From assembly GCA_045636205.1 (NCBI GenBank), contig JAZTXE010000075.1, forward strand, positions 1 through 32,603: a DNA stretch of 32,603 bases, read 5' to 3'. The notes beneath the pieces are model-generated. The model saw nothing but the letters and a program-made list of their open reading frames with translations, searched no databases and was not told where the DNA came from. Positions 22,872 through 30,606 of the stretch are shown one piece after another. Position 1 is the first letter of the stretch, and each line of letters starts with the position of its first letter. Made by a program: the position numbers and the translations under genes. The stretch is from JAZRUF01 sp045636205. Lineage in GTDB: Bacteria; Bacillota; Clostridia; Oscillospirales; JAAYXM01.

Positions 22872-23414
22872 TTATATTGTTATTTGGTGATATGTATCGC
22901 CGTTTAACGATTTCCATTGGAAGGTGTTTCCGGTAAGAACCATATAACTGTGTGCGGAGTTCTCCTTGGGAATTGAAACCGAGCCTGGATTTAAATAAAG
23001 AAAGTTTTGCTTTTGCTCACACTTGGGAATATGAGTATGACCGTGCAACAGTATGTCACCGTCTTTGAGCGGGGGGAGAGAGTCGCAGTTGAAGTTGTGC
23101 CCATGCGTTGCAAAAATCATGCGGTCGGTAACTGAGAGGATTGCGTAATCTGCAAGAATCGGGAAGTTTAAAACCATCTGGTCAACCTCCGTGTCGCAGT
23201 TTCCGCGCACGCAGAGAATTTCATTGCGCATGGAGTTTAGCATTGAAATAACCGCTTTCGGGTCATATTCTTCGGGAAGATTGTTGCGCGGACCGTGGTA
23301 TAAAATATCTCCGAGCAACAGAAGTCTGTCAGCCTGCTCAGAGCGGTATGCGTTCATGAGCTTTTCACAGTAAAGTGCTGAGCCGTGTATATCTGATGCG
23401 ATTAGTAGCTTCAT
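22872..23414 (-). CDS. yfcE: YfcE-like metallophosphodiesterase
   Basis: The 180-residue protein has the complete calcineurin-like metal-site series: ASDIHGS, LLLGDIL, RGNCDTEVD, ATHGHNF and LLHGHTHIP. LNPGSVSIPKENSAHSYMVL near the C-terminus is typical of the YfcE/MJ0936 group. These enzymes hydrolyse phosphodiesters with Mn2+ or other divalent metals; the physiological substrate is unknown. It has a consensus promoter (23450-23479) and CAGGAGATTT as its ribosome site. The hydrogenase gene follows 13 nt later. Confidence 0.92.
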   Translation of the reverse strand: MKLLIASDIHGSALYCEKLMNAYRSEQADRLLLLGDILYHGPRNNLPEEYDPKAVISMLNSMRNEILCVRGNCDTEVDQMVLNFPILADYAILSVTDRMIFATHGHNFNCDSLPPLKDGDILLHGHTHIPKCEQKQNFLYLNPGSVSIPKENSAHSYMVLTGNTFQWKSLNGDTYHQITI

Positions 23415-23449
23415 AAATAGAAATCTCCTGTTCGTTGCATATTACAGTC

Positions 23450-23479
23450 ATTATAATTCGAAATGACGTGTAATGTCAA
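23450..23479 (-). promoter_or_regulatory. Promoter of the yfcE-hydrogenase operon
   Basis: Minus-strand TTGACA (23474-23479), 18 nt, TATAAT (23450-23455). Transcripts from it start downstream of the sequence (23487-23496) that is complementary to the yfcE ribosome site. Confidence 0.82.
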
Positions 23480-23508
23480 TGTCAAGCAGGAGATTTAGAT
23501 TGACGTAT

Positions 23509-24354
23509 TCACTTTTTTTCTCTGAAAAATGCAACCGCTATTGCGCCCGGACCTGCATGTGTCCCAATAGCACTTCCTATGGTTGTGTATTTGGGAGAGT
23601 CAATTTTACTCTCCCAAACAGATGCGCTGTCCTCAATATATTTTAGAAGAAGCGTATCGCTTATCCCTGTATATCCCAAAAGCACAGGATTTGAAAAATC
23701 AATGCCACCGTTTTCTATTTCGCTGATAAGCAGGTTGTTTGCCTGACGTGAACCGCGCGCCTTCCCGAGAATCTTTACCTCTCCGTCTACAATTCCAATA
23801 ACCGGCTTTATTGAGAGAAGACCTCCTGCAAAAGCGACGGTTTTTGATATGCGGCCCCCGCGCTTTAAATACTCCAAAGTATCAAGCATGGCTACAAGGC
23901 AGATGTTATTGCGTGCATGGGTCAGTTCATCTATTATACACTCTGCATCCATTCCAGAATCTGCGAGCCTGAGCGCATATTCAATAAGAATTCCCTGACC
24001 GATTGATAGGTTTAGGCTGTCAAGCACATGTACTTTACCATGGAAGTCCTCTGCTGCTATGCATGCACTCTGATATGTGCCGGAAAGTTTTGAAGAAACC
24101 GTTATTACTATAGCGGTTTCACCTGCCGCGGTCACGCTTTCAAAGACATCCGCGAAGGATTGCGGCGGGATTTGACTGGTCGTCGGAAGCTCATCACTTT
24201 CAATTAAATGCTCATAAAATTCTTTGTGAGTCAGGGTAACCCCGTCAAGGTACTCGCGTTCACCGAAACGAACCGTCAATGGAATTACCGTAACACGCGA
24301 CTTTATCTCAGGCAGGAGGTCGGCCGCGGAATCTGCTATAATTCGTACTTTCAT
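23509..24354 (-). CDS. DegV family protein (fatty-acid-binding, FakB-like), copy 2
   Basis: The 281-residue protein starts KVRIIADSAADLL and carries PTTSQIPP (fatty-acid carboxylate loop) near residue 59. SSKLSGTYQSACIAAED, DSLNLSIGQG, DTLEYLKRGGRISK and THAGPGAIAVAF at the C-terminus complete the family pattern. It is the last gene of the marR-adh-aldh unit: 11 nt separate it from the aldehyde dehydrogenase stop, with AAAGGAG between. It is clearly diverged from copy 1 and so is not a recent duplicate. Binding of a fatty acid made from a fatty aldehyde is a tempting role, but inferred. No clear terminator follows, so readthrough into yfcE is possible. Confidence 0.94.
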   Translation of the reverse strand: MKVRIIADSAADLLPEIKSRVTVIPLTVRFGEREYLDGVTLTHKEFYEHLIESDELPTTSQIPPQSFADVFESVTAAGETAIVITVSSKLSGTYQSACIAAEDFHGKVHVLDSLNLSIGQGILIEYALRLADSGMDAECIIDELTHARNNICLVAMLDTLEYLKRGGRISKTVAFAGGLLSIKPVIGIVDGEVKILGKARGSRQANNLLISEIENGGIDFSNPVLLGYTGISDTLLLKYIEDSASVWESKIDSPKYTTIGSAIGTHAGPGAIAVAFFREKK

Positions 24355-24365
24355 AAAAAGCTCCT

Positions 24366-25745
24366 TTATTTTAAAAACATATGCAGCAATTTTTCGTAGA
24401 GTTTATTATAAGGCTGGTACCTCATGGGCAAATCCATCCACGTTTTTTTATCAACAATGCTTTTGTAATGTGAGAATGTATCGAAGCCGACCTTTCCGTG
24501 ATTTGAGCCCATTCCGCTATCGCCGACACCGCCAAAACCCATTTCGGTTGTAGCTAAGTGGATTACGGTATCATTTACACAACCACCGCCGAAACTGCAA
24601 AGCTCAGTAGCTTTACGGATGTTCCCCTTGTCCTCGGAGAAAATATATAGGGCGAGTGGCTTTGGCTTGCGTGATAAATTACAAATCACATCGTCAAAAG
24701 ACTCGAATGTGAGGATAGGCAGAATCGGACCGAAAATCTCCTCCTGCATAACCGCGTCGTCCTCAGACACGCCGTCCATGACCGTGGGCGATATTTGCAG
24801 AGTATCGGCAGAAATCTCTCCGCCGCAAACTACTTTTTGGTAATTTATTAGATTGCAAAGCCGCTCAAAGTGTTTTTGGTTTATTATCCTTCCATAGTCA
24901 GGATTTGTAAGAGGAGTAGCGCCGAACTGCTTACGAATCTGTTTGCATATTTCAAGAACCAACAGGTCCTTTACCGAACGGTCACATAAGATGTAATCGG
25001 GGGCAACGCAGGTCTGACCGCAGTTAAGGAATTTGCCGAAAACGATGCGCTTTGCCGCAAGTTTAAGATTTGCACTTTTTTCTATAATACATGGACTCTT
25101 TCCCCCGAGTTCAAGAACCGCGGGGGTGAGATTTTCAGCTGCACGGCGAAGAACTTCACGTCCGACCTGCTGACTGCCGGTGAAGAAGATAAAATCAAAA
25201 TTCTGTTCTAAGAGGCATGCGTTTTCTTCGCGCCCACCGGTGATAACAGAAACAAATTCATCCGGAAAACACTCGTCTATTATCATCTTTATTATAGAAG
25301 AAGTAGTGGGAGAATATGCGCTTGGTTTTACAATGGCAGTATTTCCTGCCGCGATTGCGTCAACCAATGGACCGAGTGTCAGCAAAAACGGGTAATTCCA
25401 TGGACTCATTATAAGTACATTTCCACGCGGAGAGGGCTTTTTATAGCTCTTTGCAGCAAATTGTGCGAGCGGGGTTTTAACGCGCTGATTTGCTGCAAAT
25501 TTTTTTATGTGGGATAGCATATAGCTTATTTCGCTCAGCACCAGACCGGATTCACACATAAATGCCTCAAATTCACTTTTACCTAAATCATCTTTCAGGG
25601 CTGCGTGTATTTGCGGCTGGTATTTTTTTATGCATTCGCGGAGTTTTCTTAACATTGATATACGGAAGTTTACCGGTAGTGTATTACCGTTTAAAAAGAA
25701 TTCCCGCTGTTTTTTTACAAGAGCATTTATTACGGATGTGTCCAT
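24366..25745 (-). CDS. Aldehyde dehydrogenase, class-3-like
   Basis: The 459-residue length is that of short class-3/fatty-aldehyde-type enzymes. SPWNYPFLLTLGPLVDAIAAGN, VKPSAYSPTTS, FFTGSQQVGREV (cofactor loop), LELGGKSPCII (general base Glu) and FLNCGQTCVAPDY (catalytic Cys) are all present. EEIFGPILP and GGVGDSGMG follow. It should oxidise an aldehyde to a carboxylate with NAD(P)+. Only 2 nt separate it from the alcohol dehydrogenase gene, and a DegV gene follows. Both facts favour a lipid-derived or long-chain aldehyde, but chain length cannot be read from sequence. Confidence 0.94.
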   Translation of the reverse strand: MDTSVINALVKKQREFFLNGNTLPVNFRISMLRKLRECIKKYQPQIHAALKDDLGKSEFEAFMCESGLVLSEISYMLSHIKKFAANQRVKTPLAQFAAKSYKKPSPRGNVLIMSPWNYPFLLTLGPLVDAIAAGNTAIVKPSAYSPTTSSIIKMIIDECFPDEFVSVITGGREENACLLEQNFDFIFFTGSQQVGREVLRRAAENLTPAVLELGGKSPCIIEKSANLKLAAKRIVFGKFLNCGQTCVAPDYILCDRSVKDLLVLEICKQIRKQFGATPLTNPDYGRIINQKHFERLCNLINYQKVVCGGEISADTLQISPTVMDGVSEDDAVMQEEIFGPILPILTFESFDDVICNLSRKPKPLALYIFSEDKGNIRKATELCSFGGGCVNDTVIHLATTEMGFGGVGDSGMGSNHGKVGFDTFSHYKSIVDKKTWMDLPMRYQPYNKLYEKLLHMFLK

Positions 25746-25747
25746 TT

Positions 25748-26959
25748 TTATTTCTCCCTCCGTTGCGAGACTATATAATAGAATTTTTGCAGTTGTCCAG
25801 CGTCCATAAGAACGGGAACCGGGTATAGAGGATTTGCTTCGCGCGATGCGTGTTTTGCCATCGTCGGAATGTCTTCCTCTTGGATTTCAGGCAGTGTTTC
25901 GGGGATGCCAAGGCGTTTGTTAAGATTACGAATGGCAGATATGAACATTAAAGCTCCGTCTTTATCTGATGTGTTCGCACAAGCTATTCCAACTGCTTTG
26001 GCAAGGCGGTTGAGCTTTGAATAAACCGAGCTTCCGTATGCTTCTAAAAGTATTGGAAGGAGAACCGAGTTTGCAAGACCGTGTGGTGTGTTATACTGCC
26101 CGCCAAGTGAATGGGCAATAGCGTGGATATACCCTACGTAGGATTTTGAAAATGCGGCACCTGCTAAATTTGCTGCGCGGAGCATATCTGAACGCGCCTG
26201 CAAATCATCACCGTTTTTATATGCGTTTTCTATGCTTTTGAATATAAGGCGAACCGCATCAGTTGCCATTTGTCGTGTTTCCTTGGTTGTTGATTGTCCT
26301 ATGTATGCCTCTACCGCGTGGGTGAGTGCATCAATTCCCGTGGTTGCGGTCAGAGATGGTGGGAGTGTGCGTGTTACTTCCGGGTCAAGAACCGCCATGT
26401 CCGGAATAAAGGGGAAATTGTTCATCGTATATTTATAATGTGCATCAGTATCGGTTATTACGGATGTGACCGTCGCTTCACTGCCGGTGCCTGCTGTTGT
26501 GGGGATAGCGATAAGCGGTGGTGTTTTTCTGAATACACGCAAATTTCCTTTTAGTTGAGAAAGAGTTCTTTTCGGATAAGCAATTCTTGCACCGACAGCT
26601 TTAGCGCAGTCAATGGAAGAACCGCCGCCAAAAGCTATCATAGCGTTGCATCCCTCGGATACGTAAAGAGCACGTGCGCTCTCAACATTTTCAACCGTTG
26701 GGTTTGGGCGGGTTTCATTATATAATACATATTTGATGTTGTTTTCCCTTAGCGATTTTTCAAGTGAGCGGGTTGCACCGCTTTCATATAAATAGCTGTC
26801 GGTTATAAGAAGTACGTGATTATATCCCAGCTCGGACAAAATAGGGGGAAGGTCACAGATTTTATTGATAAGTTTCGGAGTTCGATACGGCAAAAAGGGA
26901 TATGCCATACGAAACGATGCTTGATAAATTCGGCAAAAGGTTTTGAAAATTAAGTTCAT
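25748..26959 (-). CDS. Iron-containing alcohol dehydrogenase
   Basis: The 403-residue group III dehydrogenase shows FGGGSSIDCAKA (nucleotide-binding), PTTAGTGSEAT, the GIDALTHAVEAYIG metal signature with Asp and His, and GYIHAIAHSLGGQYNTPHGLAN with two further His ligands. An N-terminal stretch (FKTFCRIYQASFRMAYPFLPYR) is longer and more hydrophobic/aromatic than in basic family members and may help substrate or membrane contact; that is inference. It interconverts an alcohol and aldehyde with NAD(P)H. The ATG overlaps the marR stop (ATGA), and the aldehyde dehydrogenase follows 2 nt later. Confidence 0.94.
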   Translation of the reverse strand: MNLIFKTFCRIYQASFRMAYPFLPYRTPKLINKICDLPPILSELGYNHVLLITDSYLYESGATRSLEKSLRENNIKYVLYNETRPNPTVENVESARALYVSEGCNAMIAFGGGSSIDCAKAVGARIAYPKRTLSQLKGNLRVFRKTPPLIAIPTTAGTGSEATVTSVITDTDAHYKYTMNNFPFIPDMAVLDPEVTRTLPPSLTATTGIDALTHAVEAYIGQSTTKETRQMATDAVRLIFKSIENAYKNGDDLQARSDMLRAANLAGAAFSKSYVGYIHAIAHSLGGQYNTPHGLANSVLLPILLEAYGSSVYSKLNRLAKAVGIACANTSDKDGALMFISAIRNLNKRLGIPETLPEIQEEDIPTMAKHASREANPLYPVPVLMDAGQLQKFYYIVSQRREK

Positions 26960-27405
26960 AGGTCACCTGCTAAATATATACTTTTCAAATTCTCGGCAAT
27001 TAAATCCAGCGAGCTGTAAAAGAGTTTGCGAACGTCATCGCTCAATCCTTCACCGGCTTTTTCGACTACCCGCATGACGGTTTCGCTAACCTGCTCTGCG
27101 GCTTTGATGCCTGAAGATGTCAAACGGATTTTGGCTTGATATAAATTTCCGGTTTTAGAAACTCTTTCGATATGACCTAAGTCTTCAAGCTCGGATAGTG
27201 AGCGGGAAATTGATGCCTTGTCCTTTCCGCAAAGAGTGCAGAGCTCGGTGGCAGAAATTCCGTCCGGATACTTTAGCATGGTTATAACGCATTGTGTGTG
27301 CGAGCCTTTTAAATTATATTTTTCCATACCGATTTTTTCGAGCTTTTGCAAATATTTATATATGGTGGATATTGAAAAACTAAACTGCTCAAATCTGTCT
27401 ATCAT
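26956..27405 (-). CDS. MarR family transcriptional regulator of the alcohol/aldehyde dehydrogenase operon
   Basis: I start at ATG 27405 (149 residues), since AAGGAGG lies 8 nt upstream. An in-frame start at 27441 would include the ribosome site and overlap the promoter. The winged helix includes GSHTQCVITMLKYPDGISATELCTLC, KDKASISRSLSELEDLGHIER and a wing YQAKIRLTSSG, followed by a dimerisation helix. The gene heads the operon and overlaps the next start by 4 nt. The promoter is buried in a palindrome, so autorepression is likely, with release by a lipid, aldehyde or aromatic ligand. The ligand is unknown. Confidence 0.93.
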   Translation of the reverse strand: MIDRFEQFSFSISTIYKYLQKLEKIGMEKYNLKGSHTQCVITMLKYPDGISATELCTLCGKDKASISRSLSELEDLGHIERVSKTGNLYQAKIRLTSSGIKAAEQVSETVMRVVEKAGEGLSDDVRKLFYSSLDLIAENLKSIYLAGDL

Positions 27406-27432
27406 ATGCGCATCCTCCTTTACCATATTCGT

Positions 27433-27467
27433 ATTATACACGAAAGATGTTGACTTGTCAACATCTT
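27433..27467 (-). promoter_or_regulatory. Consensus promoter overlapped by a perfect palindromic operator (MarR)
   Basis: Minus-strand TTGACA (27456-27461), 17 nt, TATAAT (27433-27438) is full consensus. AAGATGTTGAC-tt-GTCAACATCTT (27444-27467) is a perfect 11-bp inverted repeat that covers the -35 and most of the spacer, an ideal site for MarR autorepression. Confidence 0.85.
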
Positions 27468-27524
27468 GAACACGAGATTAGATAGAGATAGAAATCAAAA
27501 AAGGTCGGAAATAAAAGACTTACA

Positions 27525-27552
27525 TTGACTTGGACTAAAAAACATGTATAAT
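27525..27552 (+). promoter_or_regulatory. Promoter of the MATE gene
   Basis: TTGACT (27525-27530), 16 nt, TATAAT (27547-27552), divergent from the marR promoter. Confidence 0.7.
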
Positions 27553-27587
27553 AATATGTGGTAATTTTGCGTGAAAGGAAGCCTTGA

Positions 27588-28976
27588 ATGTTAAAGAAAT
27601 TTATTGGCGATAAAGCGTTTTACAGACGGCTTTTTGTTTTGATGATACCGATTATGGTACAAAACGGAATAACCAATTTTGTAAGTATGCTCGATAATAT
27701 AATGATTGGCAGATTGGGAACACCGGAGATGACGGGTGTTGCGGTTGTAAATCAGCTGATGTTTGTGTTTAATCTGTGTATATTCGGAGCAGTCAGCGGA
27801 GCGGGAATCTTCGGCGCACAATTTTTCGGCAAGGGCGACACGGACGGAGTTCGCCACAGTTTCAGATTTAAATATATTTTTTCAACTGTTATGACGGTGC
27901 TGGCTGTGCTTTTGTTTGCAACCTGCGGTGAATGGCTTATAGGGCTTTACCTGAAAGGCGAGGGAAGCGCACAGGACATCGCGGCGACCATGGTGTTTGC
28001 CAAAAAGTATATGACGGTTATGGCAATCGGAATGCTTCCGTATGCACTCAGCCAGTGCTATGCAAGTACACTGCGCGAGACCAATCAGGCATCGGTTCCG
28101 ATGTACGCGGGAATTGTCGCGGTAATCGTCAATCTGATGTTCAACTACGTCCTTATATTCGGTGCTCTGGGCTTCCCGGCGCTGGGTGTGGCAGGTGCCG
28201 CGATTGCAACGGTAATTGCGCGTTTTGCCGAGCTTGCGGTTGTTGCCATATGGAGCTGGAGAAACAGATACGAAAGTAGCTTTATTATCGGGGCGTTTAA
28301 AAGTCTTTACATACCTAAAGAGCTTGTGTGGAAAATAACCGTCAAGGGTATGCCACTTATGATAAACGAAAGCTTGTGGGCGGCAGGAATGGCACTTCTC
28401 AGCCAGTGCTATTCAATGCGCGGATTTGAGGTTGTTGCCGCCAATAACATCGCTCAAACGTTTTATAATCTGTTCTCCATCGTCTTTGTTTCTACCGGCG
28501 GTGCAATAGGCATAATTTTAGGTCAGATGCTCGGAAACGGCGAGTTGGAGGAGGCAAAAGCCGAGAGTATAAGGCTTATTGCGTTTTCGGTTATCAGCAG
28601 TGTAATTATCGGTGCGCTTTATGCGTTTTTAGGAATATTCATACCGCATTTATATAATGTTGATGGAAGTGTCAAAATACTCGCTACGCGTCTTATGCAG
28701 ATTACAGCAGCGGCAATGCCTTTTTTCGCGTTTACACACTCGTGTTATTTTACACTTCGCTCAGGCGGTAAAATTGCCATTACCTTTGTGTTTGACTGCT
28801 GCTTTGTATGGGCTATAAACCTGCCGGTGGTGTATCTGGTTACTAAATATACAAATGTAAGTATTTTGGCGGTTTTCGCAATATCTGAGAGCGTTCATAT
28901 ACTTAAATGCCTGCTCGGCGGATGGTTTGTTGCAAAGGGCGTATGGCTTAAAAATCTGGTAAGTTCTGACAGATGA
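27588..28976 (+). CDS. MATE family multidrug/cation efflux transporter
   Basis: The 462-residue inner-membrane protein has about 12 hydrophobic helices arranged in two halves. FRRLFV-like KAFYRRLFVLMIPIMVQNG and FVSMLDNIMIGRLGTPEMTGVAV at the start, SGAGIFGAQFFGKGD in the first half, and MPLMINESLWAAGMALLSQCYSMRG in the second are MATE hallmarks. It exports drugs or metabolites by Na+ or H+ antiport; the substrate is unknown. The ATG follows AAAGGA by 8 nt. It is divergent from the MarR operon, and the palindromic operator is 60-80 nt from its promoter, so MarR co-control is possible but not required. Confidence 0.94.
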   Translation: MLKKFIGDKAFYRRLFVLMIPIMVQNGITNFVSMLDNIMIGRLGTPEMTGVAVVNQLMFVFNLCIFGAVSGAGIFGAQFFGKGDTDGVRHSFRFKYIFSTVMTVLAVLLFATCGEWLIGLYLKGEGSAQDIAATMVFAKKYMTVMAIGMLPYALSQCYASTLRETNQASVPMYAGIVAVIVNLMFNYVLIFGALGFPALGVAGAAIATVIARFAELAVVAIWSWRNRYESSFIIGAFKSLYIPKELVWKITVKGMPLMINESLWAAGMALLSQCYSMRGFEVVAANNIAQTFYNLFSIVFVSTGGAIGIILGQMLGNGELEEAKAESIRLIAFSVISSVIIGALYAFLGIFIPHLYNVDGSVKILATRLMQITAAAMPFFAFTHSCYFTLRSGGKIAITFVFDCCFVWAINLPVVYLVTKYTNVSILAVFAISESVHILKCLLGGWFVAKGVWLKNLVSSDR

Positions 28977-29057
28977 GGAATTGTCAAACTAAGTACAACA
29001 CTTTTTGAGGGAAAGTTCAAACAAATCAAGCGGTTTTTGAAAACATAAAACTTTTTT

Positions 29058-29085
29058 GGGCCTGGCGTTGATTAACGCCAGGCCC
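29058..29085. repeat. GC-rich 12-bp perfect hairpin after the MATE gene
   Basis: GGGCCTGGCGTT-gatt-AACGCCAGGCCC. On the plus strand it is followed only by TTATTGT, so it is at best a weak terminator. It lies 80 nt after the MATE stop. Confidence 0.7.
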
Positions 29086-29118
29086 TTATTGTATAGTCAT
29101 GACCACCCCAATTTATTT

Positions 29119-29184
29119 GAAGTTGTAAGATAAAGGTAGACAACGAGGTGGTTTTCCACGTGTCTACCTTTATCTTACAACTTC
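29119..29184. repeat. 24-bp perfect inverted repeat (66-nt hairpin) of unknown role
   Basis: Arms 29119-29142 and 29161-29184 are exactly complementary, with an inner GTGG-tttt-CCAC. Neither strand has a U tract after the stem, so it is not a standard terminator. The 9-mer TAGTCATGA occurs on both sides (29094-29102 and 29195-29203). No coding region of note exists between 28977 and 29217. It may be a relic of a mobile element or a processed RNA; the sequence does not say which. Confidence 0.75.
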
Positions 29185-29217
29185 ACTTAGCCGGTAGTCA
29201 TGATATCAAAAATTATT

Positions 29218-30504
29218 TTATGCCAGGTAGGTTTTATAAACCAGCTCGGCAAATAGACTGTTTGACCATGCAAACCACGGTCTGGTAAAGTTTGACGGGT
29301 CATTTGCGTCAAAGCCCTCGTGCATAAGCTCACAGTCACCGTCAGTGTTGAGAATGGTTTCAATAATTTGCTCAGCTTCTGCCTTATCATTACTGGTTAG
29401 TCCTTGCATGGAAAGGGAAATATGCCAGATGAAGTTTTCCGGGGTGTGAGGGCTGCCGATACCTTTAGCGTAAGAACCCTCATAATAAAACGGGTTATCC
29501 TTGCTAAGAACAAATTTACGGGTATTTTGATAAATCTCATCATCTGCGCTTTTATATCCCAGATATGGGATTGACAGCAAGCTGGGGCAGTTTGCATCGT
29601 CCATAAGGTTATAGTTTCCAAAACCGTCAGTTTCATAAGCGTATATCGGGCCATGAACCGGGTGGTGAAAAATACCATAGCGACGTATGCCCAAATCTAT
29701 TTCGTTGCGAAGGTTATAAGCTTGCTGATAAAGCTTATTGTCTTGGTATATTTCCTGTGCAATTTCCATTATGTAGTCCAAAATAACCACTGCAAACATA
29801 TTTGATGGTATAAGGTAATTAAATGCACATGCGTCGTCAGATGGGCGGAAGCCGGACCAAGTCATACCTGTATAATTTACCGGAAGACCGAGTCCATCAT
29901 TCTGTAATGTTTCTCGTTCGACTGTGCCTGGAGGACAAATTTCCTCACGGCGTATAAAGCGATAGTTTGAGCTACCGTAATGCTGCTGTTCGGTCGTAAA
30001 CAGATGAACAATAAGTTCAAGTGCCTTATGCATATCTTTGGTGAAAACATCTGTGCTTCCGCTTTCTTTCCAATAGGTATAGCAAAGCTTTATCGGGTAG
30101 CATAACGAATCAACCTCATATTTGCGCTCCCAAACATGGTCGAGCATTTCGGTTTCGTCATCTTTGCAACAATGTGCTCCGTTTGGTATTTCGTTAAAGG
30201 CATTGGCGTAAGGATCTAAAAGTATGCATTTTACCTGTCGGGCGATAAGACCTTCGATAATATTTCGCAGAAGCGGGTCATCTTTAACAAAAGGAAGATA
30301 ATGATGTACTTGAGCAGAACTGTCGCGTAACCACATGGCAGGGATATCGCCGGTGATGACGAAAGTATCACCAACATCGGTTAGCTGTATGGTTGTATCT
30401 ATAGTGTTTAAAAATGCATTTTTAAAGGTACGTGCGAGCTTGGGGCGAGATGCGAAAACCGTGTCCGCGCGCTCTAAAATTGCCTGGAGTGAAGGGGTTA
30501 ACAT
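29218..30504 (-). CDS. Glycoside hydrolase family 125 exo-alpha-1,6-mannosidase
   Basis: The 428-residue protein has the GH125 signatures: GDIPAMWLRDSSAQVHHYLPF near residue 50, DPYANAFNE, WERKYEVDSLCYPIKLCY, GMTWSGFRPSDDACAFNYLIPSN and the C-terminal HEGFDANDPSNFTRPWFAWSN. These metal-independent inverting enzymes remove terminal alpha-1,6-mannose from N-glycans or yeast mannan. There is no signal peptide, so it acts on imported oligosaccharides. AGGAG is 7 nt before the ATG. Upstream (30543-30548) is a TATAAT without a good -35, as expected for an activator-dependent promoter. The neighbouring AraC gene is the likely activator. Confidence 0.95.
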   Translation of the reverse strand: MLTPSLQAILERADTVFASRPKLARTFKNAFLNTIDTTIQLTDVGDTFVITGDIPAMWLRDSSAQVHHYLPFVKDDPLLRNIIEGLIARQVKCILLDPYANAFNEIPNGAHCCKDDETEMLDHVWERKYEVDSLCYPIKLCYTYWKESGSTDVFTKDMHKALELIVHLFTTEQQHYGSSNYRFIRREEICPPGTVERETLQNDGLGLPVNYTGMTWSGFRPSDDACAFNYLIPSNMFAVVILDYIMEIAQEIYQDNKLYQQAYNLRNEIDLGIRRYGIFHHPVHGPIYAYETDGFGNYNLMDDANCPSLLSIPYLGYKSADDEIYQNTRKFVLSKDNPFYYEGSYAKGIGSPHTPENFIWHISLSMQGLTSNDKAEAEQIIETILNTDGDCELMHEGFDANDPSNFTRPWFAWSNSLFAELVYKTYLA

Positions 30505-30606
30505 ATATAAATCTCCTAACGTATAGTTATAAAATAAATAGCATTATACTGCTTTTTTGACTTAAAAGGGCTGTGGTGTTTGCCGGAAACCGTGATATAT
30601 TTTTAG

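Noticed and set aside
22298..22936. 212-residue plus-strand frame over the hydrogenase gene
   Set aside because: Antisense to the cysteine-rich FeS region of a well-supported gene; its composition reflects the complement of that gene.
29058..29085. 12-bp hairpin as a strong intrinsic terminator for MATE
   Set aside because: The following bases are TTATTGT, not a U tract, so I list it only as a hairpin.
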